Source: JAZKIX01 sp040384645
GTDB lineage: Bacteria > Pseudomonadota > Gammaproteobacteria > Burkholderiales > Burkholderiaceae_D
Assembly: GCA_040384645.1 (NCBI GenBank)
Contig: JAZKIX010000173.1
Span: 1-10,214 of the forward strand
Length of the DNA: 10,214 bases
Direction: 5' to 3'
Shown here: piece after piece, positions 1 to 6,333 of the stretch
Numbering within the stretch: the first letter of the stretch is position 1
How the letters are laid out: each line of letters starts with the position of its first letter
Program-made: the position numbers and the translations under genes
The notes under the pieces: model-generated
Database searches by the model: none
Told to the model about the DNA's origin: nothing
Seen by the model: the letters and a program-made list of their open reading frames with translations, nothing else

Positions 1-2197
1 CAATGCCAGCGGTACGGCCACCAGCCAGAACGCCACGCTGACAGTCAATCCTGTGGCGCAAGCACTAAGCATTACCACGCAACCAGCCAATCAAACCGTC
101 GCAGTGGGACAAGTGGCACATTTTGCCGTCGCCGCCAGCGGTACGGCACCATTCACGTATCAATGGTTTAAGAATGGCAATCCGATTGCTGACGCTACTG
201 CCGCCAGCTATGACACACCGGCGACCGTGATTGGCGACAACGGCGCGCTCTATAAAGTGACTGTCACCAATAGCGTCAACAGTGCCAGCAGTCAGAATGC
301 AACTCTGACCGTCAATCCGGTGGTGGCAAACAGCCTGAACTTGGCTCTGGGCAAAGCCGTCACTGCCAGCAGTGTGGAAAATGTGACGTTTGGCGATGCC
401 AGATTTGCCGTCGATGGCGATGGCGTTTCGCGCTGGTCATCGCTGCCGGTGGATCCATCATGGATCATGGTTGACTTGGGTAGCTCACAAACGGTCAACC
501 GCGTGGTCTTGAAGTGGGAAGCCGCTTATGGCAAAACCTACAAGATCGAAGTGTCTGCCAACGGTATCAATGGCTGGACGACGGCTTATACCCAAGCTGC
601 TGGCGTCGGCGGTACCGAGACCCTGAACTTCCCGACTGTGAATGGCCGCTTTATCCGCATGAATGCCACTGCACGCGGCACGCCGTATGGCTATTCGCTG
701 TACGAGTTTGAAGTCTATGGCCGGCCACGCAATGGCAGCCTGACCAGCATCTTGTCCTTGCTATTGGACGAGTCGCCAATCAAACCAGTGCCAAGCATCA
801 GCGCCCAACCAGCAAGCCAGAACGTGACCGCAGGGCAGGGCGCGCATTTTGCGGTAACGGTATCGGGCAGCGGACCATTTACTTACCAATGGCGCAAGAA
901 TGGCGCGCCAATTGCCGGTGCTACCAATGCGACTTACGCTATTGGGACGACCACGCTGGCCGATAACGGCGTGCTCATCAGCGTGCTGGTGAGGAATGCA
1001 GCGGGGACCGCAACTTCCGTCAATGCAATGTTGACGGTGGTGCGTAGCGACCCTAATTTCAATTACACGATCTATCCCGGCTTCATCGGGGTCGATCTGC
1101 AAAACAATACCAACGGCCAATGGCGCGATGACCAGGTGTATGTGGCAGTGATTGCACGGAACCCGACCAACGGCCAGTTCTCCTGGCTCAAACCGGACGG
1201 CACCATCGTTGCGGCGGCATTGGCTGATAACGATGCTGTTGGACACCTGAGCAAGGGCGGCCAAAACTACAGCAATTACTTCTTCACGCTGGCCCAAAGC
1301 AAGCTGTTGAAGATACCGAAGATGGATTCCGGTCGCGTCTTTGTCTCGCTGGGTGGCCCGATGTTTATCAAGATTGTGTCTGATGGCAATGGCCAGGTCG
1401 GTTTTGCCGGGCCGAATGTCTTGAATCCCACCGATCCGAATATTGATGTCTATTTCGATTGGTACGAGTTCAGCTACAACAATATCGGCCTGTGGATCAA
1501 CACCACGCAGGTCGACCAGTTTGGCTTCCCGCTAGTGCAGGACGTGTATGGCGCTAATAACTGGCATATGCAAACCGGTATCAAGCAAAGTCGTGCTGCG
1601 CTATTCGGCTCATATATCACTGATTTGCCAGTAGCATTTAATGCAACACCGCCGTCACCGTACCGCATCCTGGCACCAGCCAAGACGTCGTTCGATGCCG
1701 GTCAGGTCAATGGCAATTACTTTGATGCCTATGTGAATGAAGTCTGGACCTACTACAGCACCAATACCCTGACTATCGATATGTGGGGCGGCGCCCGTCG
1801 CTTCTCCGGTAAAACACAAGGCAACCAGTTTGTGTTCACCGAAATCAATAAGGGTAATGGCGCATATGTGGGAGGGACTTTCACCATCATCGGCAAGCCA
1901 ACTACCCAAGACATCCTTGAAGGCAAGGGCGTTCTGGCAACCGGCAATTCGACTGAATCGGCGATCGAAGCGCAGTTGTGCGCGGCGTTTAACCGTCACA
2001 TCATGCACGACCCGAGCAAGTGGGAAACACCCTCAGCCTGGTACGCCGCATCGCCAGCGAACTGGTACGCCAAGTTCTGGCACGACCATAGCGTCGGCGG
2101 TCTGGCGTATGGCTTCGCTTACGATGACGTCGGCGATCAAAGTTCTACCGTCATGGCAACGAGCCCGGAACATATCGTATTTGGGATCGGTTGGTAA
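1..2197 (+). CDS. Modular GH64 beta-1,3-glucanase, 5'-partial
   Basis: The frame is open from base 2, in the middle of an Ig-like repeat, so the gene starts upstream; the GTG at 53 is not a real start. Modules in order: the end of one Ig-like repeat (2-52), a full Ig-like repeat (about 65-325), an F5/8 type C or CBM32-like module (about 336-723, beginning NLALGKAVTASS), a third Ig-like repeat (about 793-1047), and a C-terminal glycoside hydrolase family 64 domain (about 1053-2194). GH64 enzymes cleave beta-1,3-glucans such as laminarin, curdlan or fungal wall glucan, typically releasing laminaripentaose. The two family carboxylates are recognisable: Glu in DWYEF (codon 1466-1468) and Asp in VDQFG (codon 1514-1516). 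They are 16 residues apart, as in the Streptomyces enzyme. The C-terminal stretch, with YDDVGDQSS and final FGIGW, is also GH64-like. The protein is presumably secreted, but the signal peptide is not visible. The Ig-like and discoidin modules probably bind glycans or act as spacers. Confidence is high for GH64, lower for module functions. Confidence 0.88.
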   Translation, partial: NASGTATSQNATLTVNPVAQALSITTQPANQTVAVGQVAHFAVAASGTAPFTYQWFKNGNPIADATAASYDTPATVIGDNGALYKVTVTNSVNSASSQNATLTVNPVVANSLNLALGKAVTASSVENVTFGDARFAVDGDGVSRWSSLPVDPSWIMVDLGSSQTVNRVVLKWEAAYGKTYKIEVSANGINGWTTAYTQAAGVGGTETLNFPTVNGRFIRMNATARGTPYGYSLYEFEVYGRPRNGSLTSILSLLLDESPIKPVPSISAQPASQNVTAGQGAHFAVTVSGSGPFTYQWRKNGAPIAGATNATYAIGTTTLADNGVLISVLVRNAAGTATSVNAMLTVVRSDPNFNYTIYPGFIGVDLQNNTNGQWRDDQVYVAVIARNPTNGQFSWLKPDGTIVAAALADNDAVGHLSKGGQNYSNYFFTLAQSKLLKIPKMDSGRVFVSLGGPMFIKIVSDGNGQVGFAGPNVLNPTDPNIDVYFDWYEFSYNNIGLWINTTQVDQFGFPLVQDVYGANNWHMQTGIKQSRAALFGSYITDLPVAFNATPPSPYRILAPAKTSFDAGQVNGNYFDAYVNEVWTYYSTNTLTIDMWGGARRFSGKTQGNQFVFTEINKGNGAYVGGTFTIIGKPTTQDILEGKGVLATGNSTESAIEAQLCAAFNRHIMHDPSKWETPSAWYAASPANWYAKFWHDHSVGGLAYGFAYDDVGDQSSTVMATSPEHIVFGIGW

Positions 2198-2204
2198 ATT
2201 GAAT

Positions 2205-2254
2205 GCCCGCTCTCGTCCAATCGGCAACTTGCTCAAGGGCGAGCGGGCGGTTTT
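2205..2254 (+). terminator. Possible terminator hairpin after the GH64 gene
   Basis: GCCCGCTC (2205-2212) is perfectly complementary to GAGCGGGC (2241-2248) and is followed by GGTTTT. The hairpin starts 7 nt after the stop codon. The loop is long (28 nt) and the T-tract short, so this is only a moderate intrinsic terminator. Confidence 0.45.
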
Positions 2255-2283
2255 AAAGCGTAAAAGACAAGAATACTAGTGTT

Positions 2284-2310
2284 TTAATACTGGGCGTAGT
2301 ATTAATTTTT
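2284..2310 (+). terminator. AT-rich hairpin with T-tract
   Basis: TTAATACT (2284-2291) pairs perfectly with AGTATTAA (2298-2305) around a 6-nt loop, and TTTTT (2306-2310) follows directly. It has the shape of an intrinsic terminator but a weak, AT-rich stem. It may act as a backup for the GH64 transcript. Confidence 0.4.
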
Positions 2311-2327
2311 GCCCAATGAAAACGTGC

Positions 2328-2370
2328 GGGGGAGCTATCATTTTTGATGATACTCCCCCATTCTTTTCAT
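2328..2370. terminator. Strong, probably bidirectional terminator between convergent genes
   Basis: GGGGGAG (2328-2334) pairs with CTCCCCC (2353-2359). Inside it, ATCAT (2337-2341) pairs with ATGAT (2347-2351) across a small asymmetric bulge. On the + strand the stem is followed by ATTCTTTTC; on the - strand it is followed after four bases by GTTTTC. It lies between the convergent GH64 and glycine-zipper genes and can plausibly end both transcripts. Confidence 0.72.
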
Positions 2371-2390
2371 GGTTCCAACACACTTAAAGC

Positions 2391-2849
2391 TCACTGCGTC
2401 GCGCGCCAGCTGCCGTCTGCTTGCCGGCAAGCGGTACCTGTTATTTCTTCCGGTTTGCCACCGACCACGCCATTGACAATGTATTCGCGGCAAGGTGTGC
2501 CACTTTTCTCATACGTTCTGGTTGGCACAACCCGGTATTGATTGCCTGTATCAGGATTGCGCCAATGAGTCGGTGTGCCTGTTTGTCCGGTCTCAAGCGC
2601 TTGTGACACCTGAATGCGATCATTTTGATCCATCGAGCGTCCAACCGATCCGCCAATCGCCGCACCGAGCAGGGTACCGGCGACCGCCGCAACTGTACTG
2701 CCTGTCCCGCTGCCGACCTGGGACCCAAGAATGCCACCGAGCGCGCCGCCAACCACCATGCCGGTCTGCTCCTGCGTCGGTGGTGACGAACAGCCAGCCA
2801 AGCCTAACCCGGCACATAAAATTGCCTTGCCAATAAATTTTGTACGCAT
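2391..2849 (-). CDS. Glycine-zipper 2TM surface lipoprotein (17 kDa antigen type)
   Basis: A protein of 152 residues. The start chosen is the Met at 2849, because GAGG (2857-2860) lies 7 nt upstream and a textbook lipoprotein signal follows: a short basic start (MRTK), a hydrophobic core and the lipobox LAGC with Cys20. An in-frame Met 11 codons upstream (2882) would put extra residues before the signal peptide and is less likely. After the lipidated Cys comes a glycine zipper (about residues 30-70, many G-x3-G spacings such as GGALGGILGSQVG), then a C-terminal region (about 85-152) like the Rickettsia 17 kDa surface antigen family. By family this is an outer-membrane lipoprotein of uncertain role. 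It stands alone, with a terminator downstream and a long upstream gap. Lipidation is well supported; function is not known. Confidence 0.85.
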   Translation of the reverse strand: MRTKFIGKAILCAGLGLAGCSSPPTQEQTGMVVGGALGGILGSQVGSGTGSTVAAVAGTLLGAAIGGSVGRSMDQNDRIQVSQALETGQTGTPTHWRNPDTGNQYRVVPTRTYEKSGTPCREYIVNGVVGGKPEEITGTACRQADGSWRATQ

Positions 2850-3326
2850 ATGCCTACCTCTTTGAATCCCAATACTATTCAAGCGTATTGCGCTGCGAAA
2901 GACTGGCTTTGACGGACATCAAATTAAGCTCAGTGACGCTAGCAAACGATTGACAAAGGAACTCAACAGGTGAATCAAGCCATGATTTTTTCAAGACCTA
3001 AACAATACACAAGGTAGGGCATTTATCAGATCAGCCGTAATCGTTACGATCCAAGCTGATAGGGCTGTAGAGCGAATGGGGAAAAATGATGTAGATCAAT
3101 TGAATCGTCGTTATCAACGAACAGATAGACGATTCAATACCTTCGAATGGCTCAATCACTGCCGCCATTGAAAATGCTGTCCTTTTAATGGGGAGAATAT
3201 GGCGCGCTGTAATTGCGCCACTTTCGTGTCGCGGCATTCCTGCAAAATTGCGCGAAATAGCGAGTAAAGGAATTTAATATTGTTAATTAATTGACGAGAA
3301 AATGTAATTTCTAAAATGTTTTGGCG
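2850..3326. other. Intergenic region rich in hairpins, no convincing gene
   Basis: This stretch of about 480 bp between the lipoprotein gene and the tRNA terminator has no ORF with good coding character. It contains three clear inverted repeats. The first is ATCAGC+CGTAA (3030-3040) with TTACG (3044-3048) and GCTGAT (3055-3060). The second is TTGAATCGTC (3100-3109) with GACGATTCAA (3128-3137). The third is TGGCGC (3200-3205) with GCGCCA (3215-3220). An FNR-like box lies at 3086-3099. The part nearest 2850 must hold the promoter of the lipoprotein gene; no strong -35/-10 pair was found there. Confidence 0.5.
3086..3099 (-). promoter_or_regulatory. FNR/ANR-type binding site candidate
   Basis: Read on the - strand the site is TTGAT-CTAC-ATCAT, which matches 9 of the 10 defined bases of the FNR/ANR consensus TTGAT-N4-ATCAA. 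FNR-family regulators bind such sites to switch genes with oxygen supply. A weak -10-like TATCAG lies on the - strand at 3056-3061, giving a site-to-start distance of about 43 bp, close to the usual 41.5. The nearest - strand gene is the lipoprotein more than 230 bp away. The target is therefore unclear, and a chance match cannot be excluded. Confidence 0.35.
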
Positions 3327-3359
3327 AAAAAAAAGAGCTACGATTTCTCGTAACTCTTT
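3327..3359 (-). terminator. Intrinsic terminator of tRNA-Lys
   Basis: On the - strand an 11-bp stem (3349-3359 with 3332-3342, one G-U pair, starting AAAGAG) closes a 6-nt loop and runs straight into a run of Ts (the As at 3327-3334 on the + strand). It lies 18 nt after the tRNA 3' end, so it is a near-ideal rho-independent terminator for that transcript. Confidence 0.85.
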
Positions 3360-3377
3360 GATTTTGCTGCTTATTCG

Positions 3378-3453
3378 TGGTAGGCCGTGCGGGATTCGAA
3401 CCTGCGACCAACGGATTAAAAGTCCGCTGCTCTACCAGCTGAGCTAACGACCC
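3378..3453 (-). tRNA. tRNA-Lys (anticodon TTT)
   Basis: A 76-nt tRNA with the 3' CCA encoded. The acceptor stem is GGGTCGT paired with ACGGCCT (three G-U pairs). The D-arm contains AGCTCAGCTGGTAGAGC, the anticodon loop reads CTTTTAA with anticodon TTT, and the T-arm contains GGTTCGAATCC. It reads the lysine codons AAA and AAG. It is a single-gene unit with its own consensus promoter and terminator, lying downstream of cpoB. Confidence 0.97.
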
Positions 3454-3464
3454 GAAAGACCAAG

Positions 3465-3493
3465 ATTATATGGCGCTTCAGCAATTTTGTCAA
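3465..3493 (-). promoter_or_regulatory. Consensus sigma-70 promoter of tRNA-Lys
   Basis: On the - strand TTGACA (3488-3493) and TATAAT (3465-3470) are separated by exactly 17 bp, identical to the sigma-70 consensus. The predicted start near 3458 lies about 5 nt before the tRNA 5' end, giving a very short leader. Such strength fits a stable-RNA gene. Confidence 0.9.
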
Positions 3494-3582
3494 ACATTCC
3501 AACCAAGAACAATGCCTTTGCTGGCAATTAAGATCGGGTTTCTAGGTGCCGGTATACACGTACAAAGCCATCCGAATCTAAG

Positions 3583-4377
3583 TTACTGCATCGCATCCAG
3601 ACGTGTTTTGGCTATTTTGCTTGCACCCGATTCTGGGTACTGCGTGATCAGATGTTCCAGGGTACTTTTAGCTGATGCCTTGTCCTTGAGTTCGGTATAG
3701 CAACTGGCAATGTTTAATACGGCGTCGGCAGCTTTCGGGCTATTCGGGTAATTTTTCAACAGCAGCTGTTGGGATGCGATAGCGTTTTTATAGTCGCGTT
3801 GGGCATAATAAGCATTGCCGAGCCAATATTGTGCTGAGGCCGCGTGCGCTGATTCTGGGTAGCGCAAGATAAAATCGGCAAAAGCCGTTCCAGCACCCTT
3901 GAAATCGCCTGTTTTAAATAAAGCCAAGGCGGCATCGTAGGACTTTTGTTCGCCAGGCTCGACGCTGGCTTCCTTACCATCGACGTTAATTTTGATGGGT
4001 TCTAGCTTGCGCAGGCGATTGTCGAGATCGACATAGAAGTCTTTTTGACGACGCTGTGCATTGCTTAATTCATTGGTCAGGACTTCTATTTGTCCGCGAA
4101 GTTTGGCGACTTCCTGACGCATTTGCTCGTTTTGGTTGATTAAGTCGAGTGCGCTATTTTTATCGGATTTGGCATCCAGCTTGGCATCGAGTTTGTTTTC
4201 AAATTGGGTATTGGCATCCCGCATTTCACGTTGGGAAGTTTCCAATTTGCTACGTAGTTCAAGAATGGCTTTACGTGCCTCGTCGTCGCTGAAAAGTCCC
4301 GCATTGGCATGCGAACATGCACCAATAAATGTGGCGACAAGAATCAGGCGTAGACCGGTTTTGGAAATTGAACTCAT
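3583..4377 (-). CDS. cpoB: Tol-Pal system protein CpoB (YbgF)
   Basis: Periplasmic coordinator of peptidoglycan synthesis and outer-membrane constriction; in E. coli it binds TolA and PBP1B/LpoB at the division site. The start at 4377 is preferred because GAG lies 6 nt upstream and the signal peptide then begins MSSISKTGLRL. A Met five codons upstream (4392) is in frame but has no ribosome-binding motif. Residue numbers below count from 4392. The signal peptide ends at ANA (about residue 31) before GLFSDDEAR. A coiled-coil trimerisation region (about 35-130) follows, and then three tetratricopeptide-type repeats (about 150-269, with YDAALALFKTGDF, AQYWLGNAYYAQRDY and YPESGASKIAKTRL). Length (264 or 269 aa) fits the family. 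It is the last gene of the tol-pal operon, 86 nt after pal with a large inverted repeat between them. Confidence 0.93.
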   Translation of the reverse strand: MSSISKTGLRLILVATFIGACSHANAGLFSDDEARKAILELRSKLETSQREMRDANTQFENKLDAKLDAKSDKNSALDLINQNEQMRQEVAKLRGQIEVLTNELSNAQRRQKDFYVDLDNRLRKLEPIKINVDGKEASVEPGEQKSYDAALALFKTGDFKGAGTAFADFILRYPESAHAASAQYWLGNAYYAQRDYKNAIASQQLLLKNYPNSPKAADAVLNIASCYTELKDKASAKSTLEHLITQYPESGASKIAKTRLDAMQ

Positions 4378-4398
4378 TGTTTTCTCGTTCATTTTTAC

Positions 4399-4454
4399 TG
4401 ATCTTTGAAACGCACATCCAACCTAGTTACATTAGTAGTGCGTTTCAAAGATCA
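4399..4454. repeat. Perfect 17-bp inverted repeat between pal and cpoB
   Basis: The 17 bases at 4399-4415 (starting TGATCTTTGAAACG) are the exact reverse complement of 4438-4454, with a 22-nt loop. In the - strand transcript this would form a long stable hairpin directly after the pal stop codon and before cpoB. It has no T-tract, so it is not a classical terminator. Likely roles are a 3' stabiliser of pal mRNA, an RNase III processing site, or a brake on cpoB translation. The role is inferred; the repeat itself is certain. Confidence 0.85.
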
Positions 4455-4463
4455 ATTTATTGC

Positions 4464-5027
4464 TTATTGATAGACCAGATCTGCACGGCGATTTTCTGTC
4501 CATGCAGCTTCGTCGCTTCCGATTGCACGAGGTTTTTCTTTGCCATAGGAGACCGCTTCCATTTGTGCATCGGATACGCCTAAGGCATTGAGTGACTTGC
4601 GTACTGCTTCAGCACGTTTTTGACCTAAAGCCAGATTATATTCACGGCCGCCGCGCTCATCGGTATTGCCTTGAATGATGACCTTTTGTGTTTTGTTGCC
4701 GCTCAAATATTTACTGTGTGCCTCAACTACCGGTTTGAAATCTTCTTTGACGATATAGCTGTCCAGGTCGAAATAAACACTGCGTTTGGCAAGCTCTGCT
4801 TTCGTGGCGTTAGTTCCATCGTTTGCATTGCCGTTGGCATTTGCATTCGCGTCGATTGCGGCAACGGTGCGTGAATCTGCATCTTTGTTTGCGGTGGTTG
4901 CAGTTGACGCCTTGCCGCCTGCACGGTCTTCAACCTTGACGTTGTCGTTCAATTTGACGGGCGAGCTGCATGCTGCGAGTAAAACGGCACTTGATACGAT
5001 GAAAGCGAAAGTCTTGATATTGCGCAT
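4464..5027 (-). CDS. pal: Peptidoglycan-associated lipoprotein Pal
   Basis: Outer-membrane lipoprotein that anchors the outer membrane to peptidoglycan and cycles between TolB and the cell wall during division. The start at 5027 is fixed by a strong AAGGAG (5034-5039) 6 nt upstream; a Met 16 codons earlier (5075) overlaps the tolB end and is rejected. The protein has 187 residues. The signal peptide MRNIKTFAFIVSS ends in the lipobox LAAC with Cys20. A flexible Ala/Asn-rich linker follows (about 40-80, containing NANANGNAND). The OmpA-like domain is at about 83-187 (SVYFDLDS, GNTDERGG, NLALGQKRAEAV). Asp123 and Arg138 stand where OmpA-family proteins hold the diaminopimelate of peptidoglycan. 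The start lies 26 nt after the tolB stop. Confidence 0.96.
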   Translation of the reverse strand: MRNIKTFAFIVSSAVLLAACSSPVKLNDNVKVEDRAGGKASTATTANKDADSRTVAAIDANANANGNANDGTNATKAELAKRSVYFDLDSYIVKEDFKPVVEAHSKYLSGNKTQKVIIQGNTDERGGREYNLALGQKRAEAVRKSLNALGVSDAQMEAVSYGKEKPRAIGSDEAAWTENRRADLVYQ

Positions 5028-5053
5028 TTGTTTCTCCTTGCTGTTGAATGAAA

Positions 5054-6319
5054 TCATTTCATGAAAGGGCCCCATGTGGGCTCCCGAATATCCCCTGCCT
5101 GTGTCGTTAAACGGTGTTTCACCCGACCATCGATTGAAACTACCGCTAGCGCGCCTTGGCGACCGGATTCTGTGGCGTACATTATATATTTACCGTTTGG
5201 CGAGAAGCTTGGCGACTCGTCTTTGACGGTGTCGGACAGACGTTGCTCTTGTCCAGACTCAAGATCGAGAACAAATAATTGAAAGCGTCCATCGCGACGT
5301 GAAATATACGCCAGTGTTTTGCCGTCCGGCGCTATGCGCGGGCTGATATTGTAGCTGCCGCCGAAGGTCACGCGCTGCGGTTCGCCACCGCTCTCGCTCA
5401 TACGATAAATTTGCGGTCCACCGCTGCGGTCACTGGTGAAATAAATACTCTTGCCATCGGCAGAAAATTGCGGTTCAGTGTCGATGCCATTGCTATTACT
5501 TAAACGTTTTAAGTTAGTGCCGTCTGCATTGACTACATAGACTTGCGTCAGGCCATCGCGTGACAGCGCCACAGCAACTCTGCCGCCGTCAGGCGACCAG
5601 GATGGGGCGGAATTGCTGCCCTTGTAATTGGCGATGACGGTGCGCTCGCGCGTGACCAGATTCTGCACATAGACCACGGGTTTTTTTGCTTCGAACGATA
5701 CATAAGCGACCTTGCTGCCATCGGGCGACCAAGCCGGTGAAATGATGGGTTCGTTGGAACGCAATGCAATTTGCGTACCGTCGCCATCGGAATCGGCCAC
5801 TTCAAGCCGATATTCCTTTCCGGCTTTGGTGACATAGGCGATGCGGGTCGCAAAAGAGCCGCGCACGCCGATCAATTTTTCATAAATATCATCGGCAATT
5901 TTGTGTCCCGACACACGCGTAAATTGCGGTTGGGCGGCCATCGAAAGCGATGACAGTTGCGTGGCCTTGATGGTGTCAAGCAGCTTATATCGCACATCGA
6001 AGCGACCATCGGACAAGCGTTGCACGCTGCCGACCACCAGCGCATCGGCGCCCTTGGATTTCCATTGGTCGTAATTGAGCGGTGTCGTCTCAGACATCAC
6101 GTTACCAGTGTCGATGACTTTAAAAAAGCCACTGCGAGCCAGGTCAGCCTTGATGATGGCGGAAATTTGCTGGGGCGCGATGGATTCATCGGCGAAACCG
6201 GCAATCGCAATGGGGATTTGATTGGCGCCAACGCCCGAGATTTCAATATGCAATTGGGCTTGCGTCTGAAAGCCGATCAGCGCGCCACAGAACAGGACGA
6301 GTGTTTTGAACGTTTTCAT
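5054..6319 (-). CDS. tolB: Tol-Pal system beta-propeller protein TolB
   Basis: Periplasmic protein that binds Pal with its beta-propeller and TolA with its mature N-terminus, and so controls whether Pal is free to bind peptidoglycan. It has 421 residues, close to the usual 430. The signal peptide MKTFKTLVLFCGALIG ends at TQA (residue 21), leaving a mature N-terminus QLHIEISGVG. The N-terminal alpha/beta domain spans about 22-155. It is followed by the propeller with PD40-type repeats, visible as PAWSPDGSKVAYVS (195), PSWSPDGGRVAVALS (239), PQFSADGKSIYFTSD (283), PRIAPDGKTLAYIS (327) and PSFSPNGKYIMYATE (370), and the closing REPTWGPF. It starts 14 nt after the tolA stop. No strong ribosome-binding site is visible, which suggests translational coupling. 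Confidence 0.96.
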   Translation of the reverse strand: MKTFKTLVLFCGALIGFQTQAQLHIEISGVGANQIPIAIAGFADESIAPQQISAIIKADLARSGFFKVIDTGNVMSETTPLNYDQWKSKGADALVVGSVQRLSDGRFDVRYKLLDTIKATQLSSLSMAAQPQFTRVSGHKIADDIYEKLIGVRGSFATRIAYVTKAGKEYRLEVADSDGDGTQIALRSNEPIISPAWSPDGSKVAYVSFEAKKPVVYVQNLVTRERTVIANYKGSNSAPSWSPDGGRVAVALSRDGLTQVYVVNADGTNLKRLSNSNGIDTEPQFSADGKSIYFTSDRSGGPQIYRMSESGGEPQRVTFGGSYNISPRIAPDGKTLAYISRRDGRFQLFVLDLESGQEQRLSDTVKDESPSFSPNGKYIMYATESGRQGALAVVSIDGRVKHRLTTQAGDIREPTWGPFMK

Positions 6320-6333
6320 AGTTGTCTGGAAAA

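Noticed and set aside
761..1297. 178-codon ORF antisense to the GH64 gene
   Set aside because: It lies wholly opposite a well-supported coding region and its product has no family features.
1830..2279. 149-codon ORF overlapping the end of the GH64 gene in another + frame
   Set aside because: It overlaps the conserved GH64 C-terminus and reads Arg/Ser-rich out-of-frame sequence.
3031..3237. 68-codon ORF on the - strand in the hairpin-rich gap
   Set aside because: The AGGA before the ATG directly abuts it, leaving no spacing. The ORF runs through two inverted repeats and the FNR-like box, and its product resembles nothing known.
3378..3453. tRNA 3' end as an integration (att) site
   Set aside because: No integrase, no repeated copy of the tRNA 3' end and no mobile genes in the window.
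3500..3582. Possible terminator after cpoB (TGCC-AGCAAA-GGCA followed by TTGTTCTT on the - strand)
   Set aside because: Only a 4-bp stem and an interrupted T-tract; too weak to list as a feature.
5028..5075. Extended pal start at 5075
   Set aside because: It would overlap tolB and put 16 residues before a complete lipoprotein signal peptide; the AAGGAG at 5034-5039 fixes the start at 5027.
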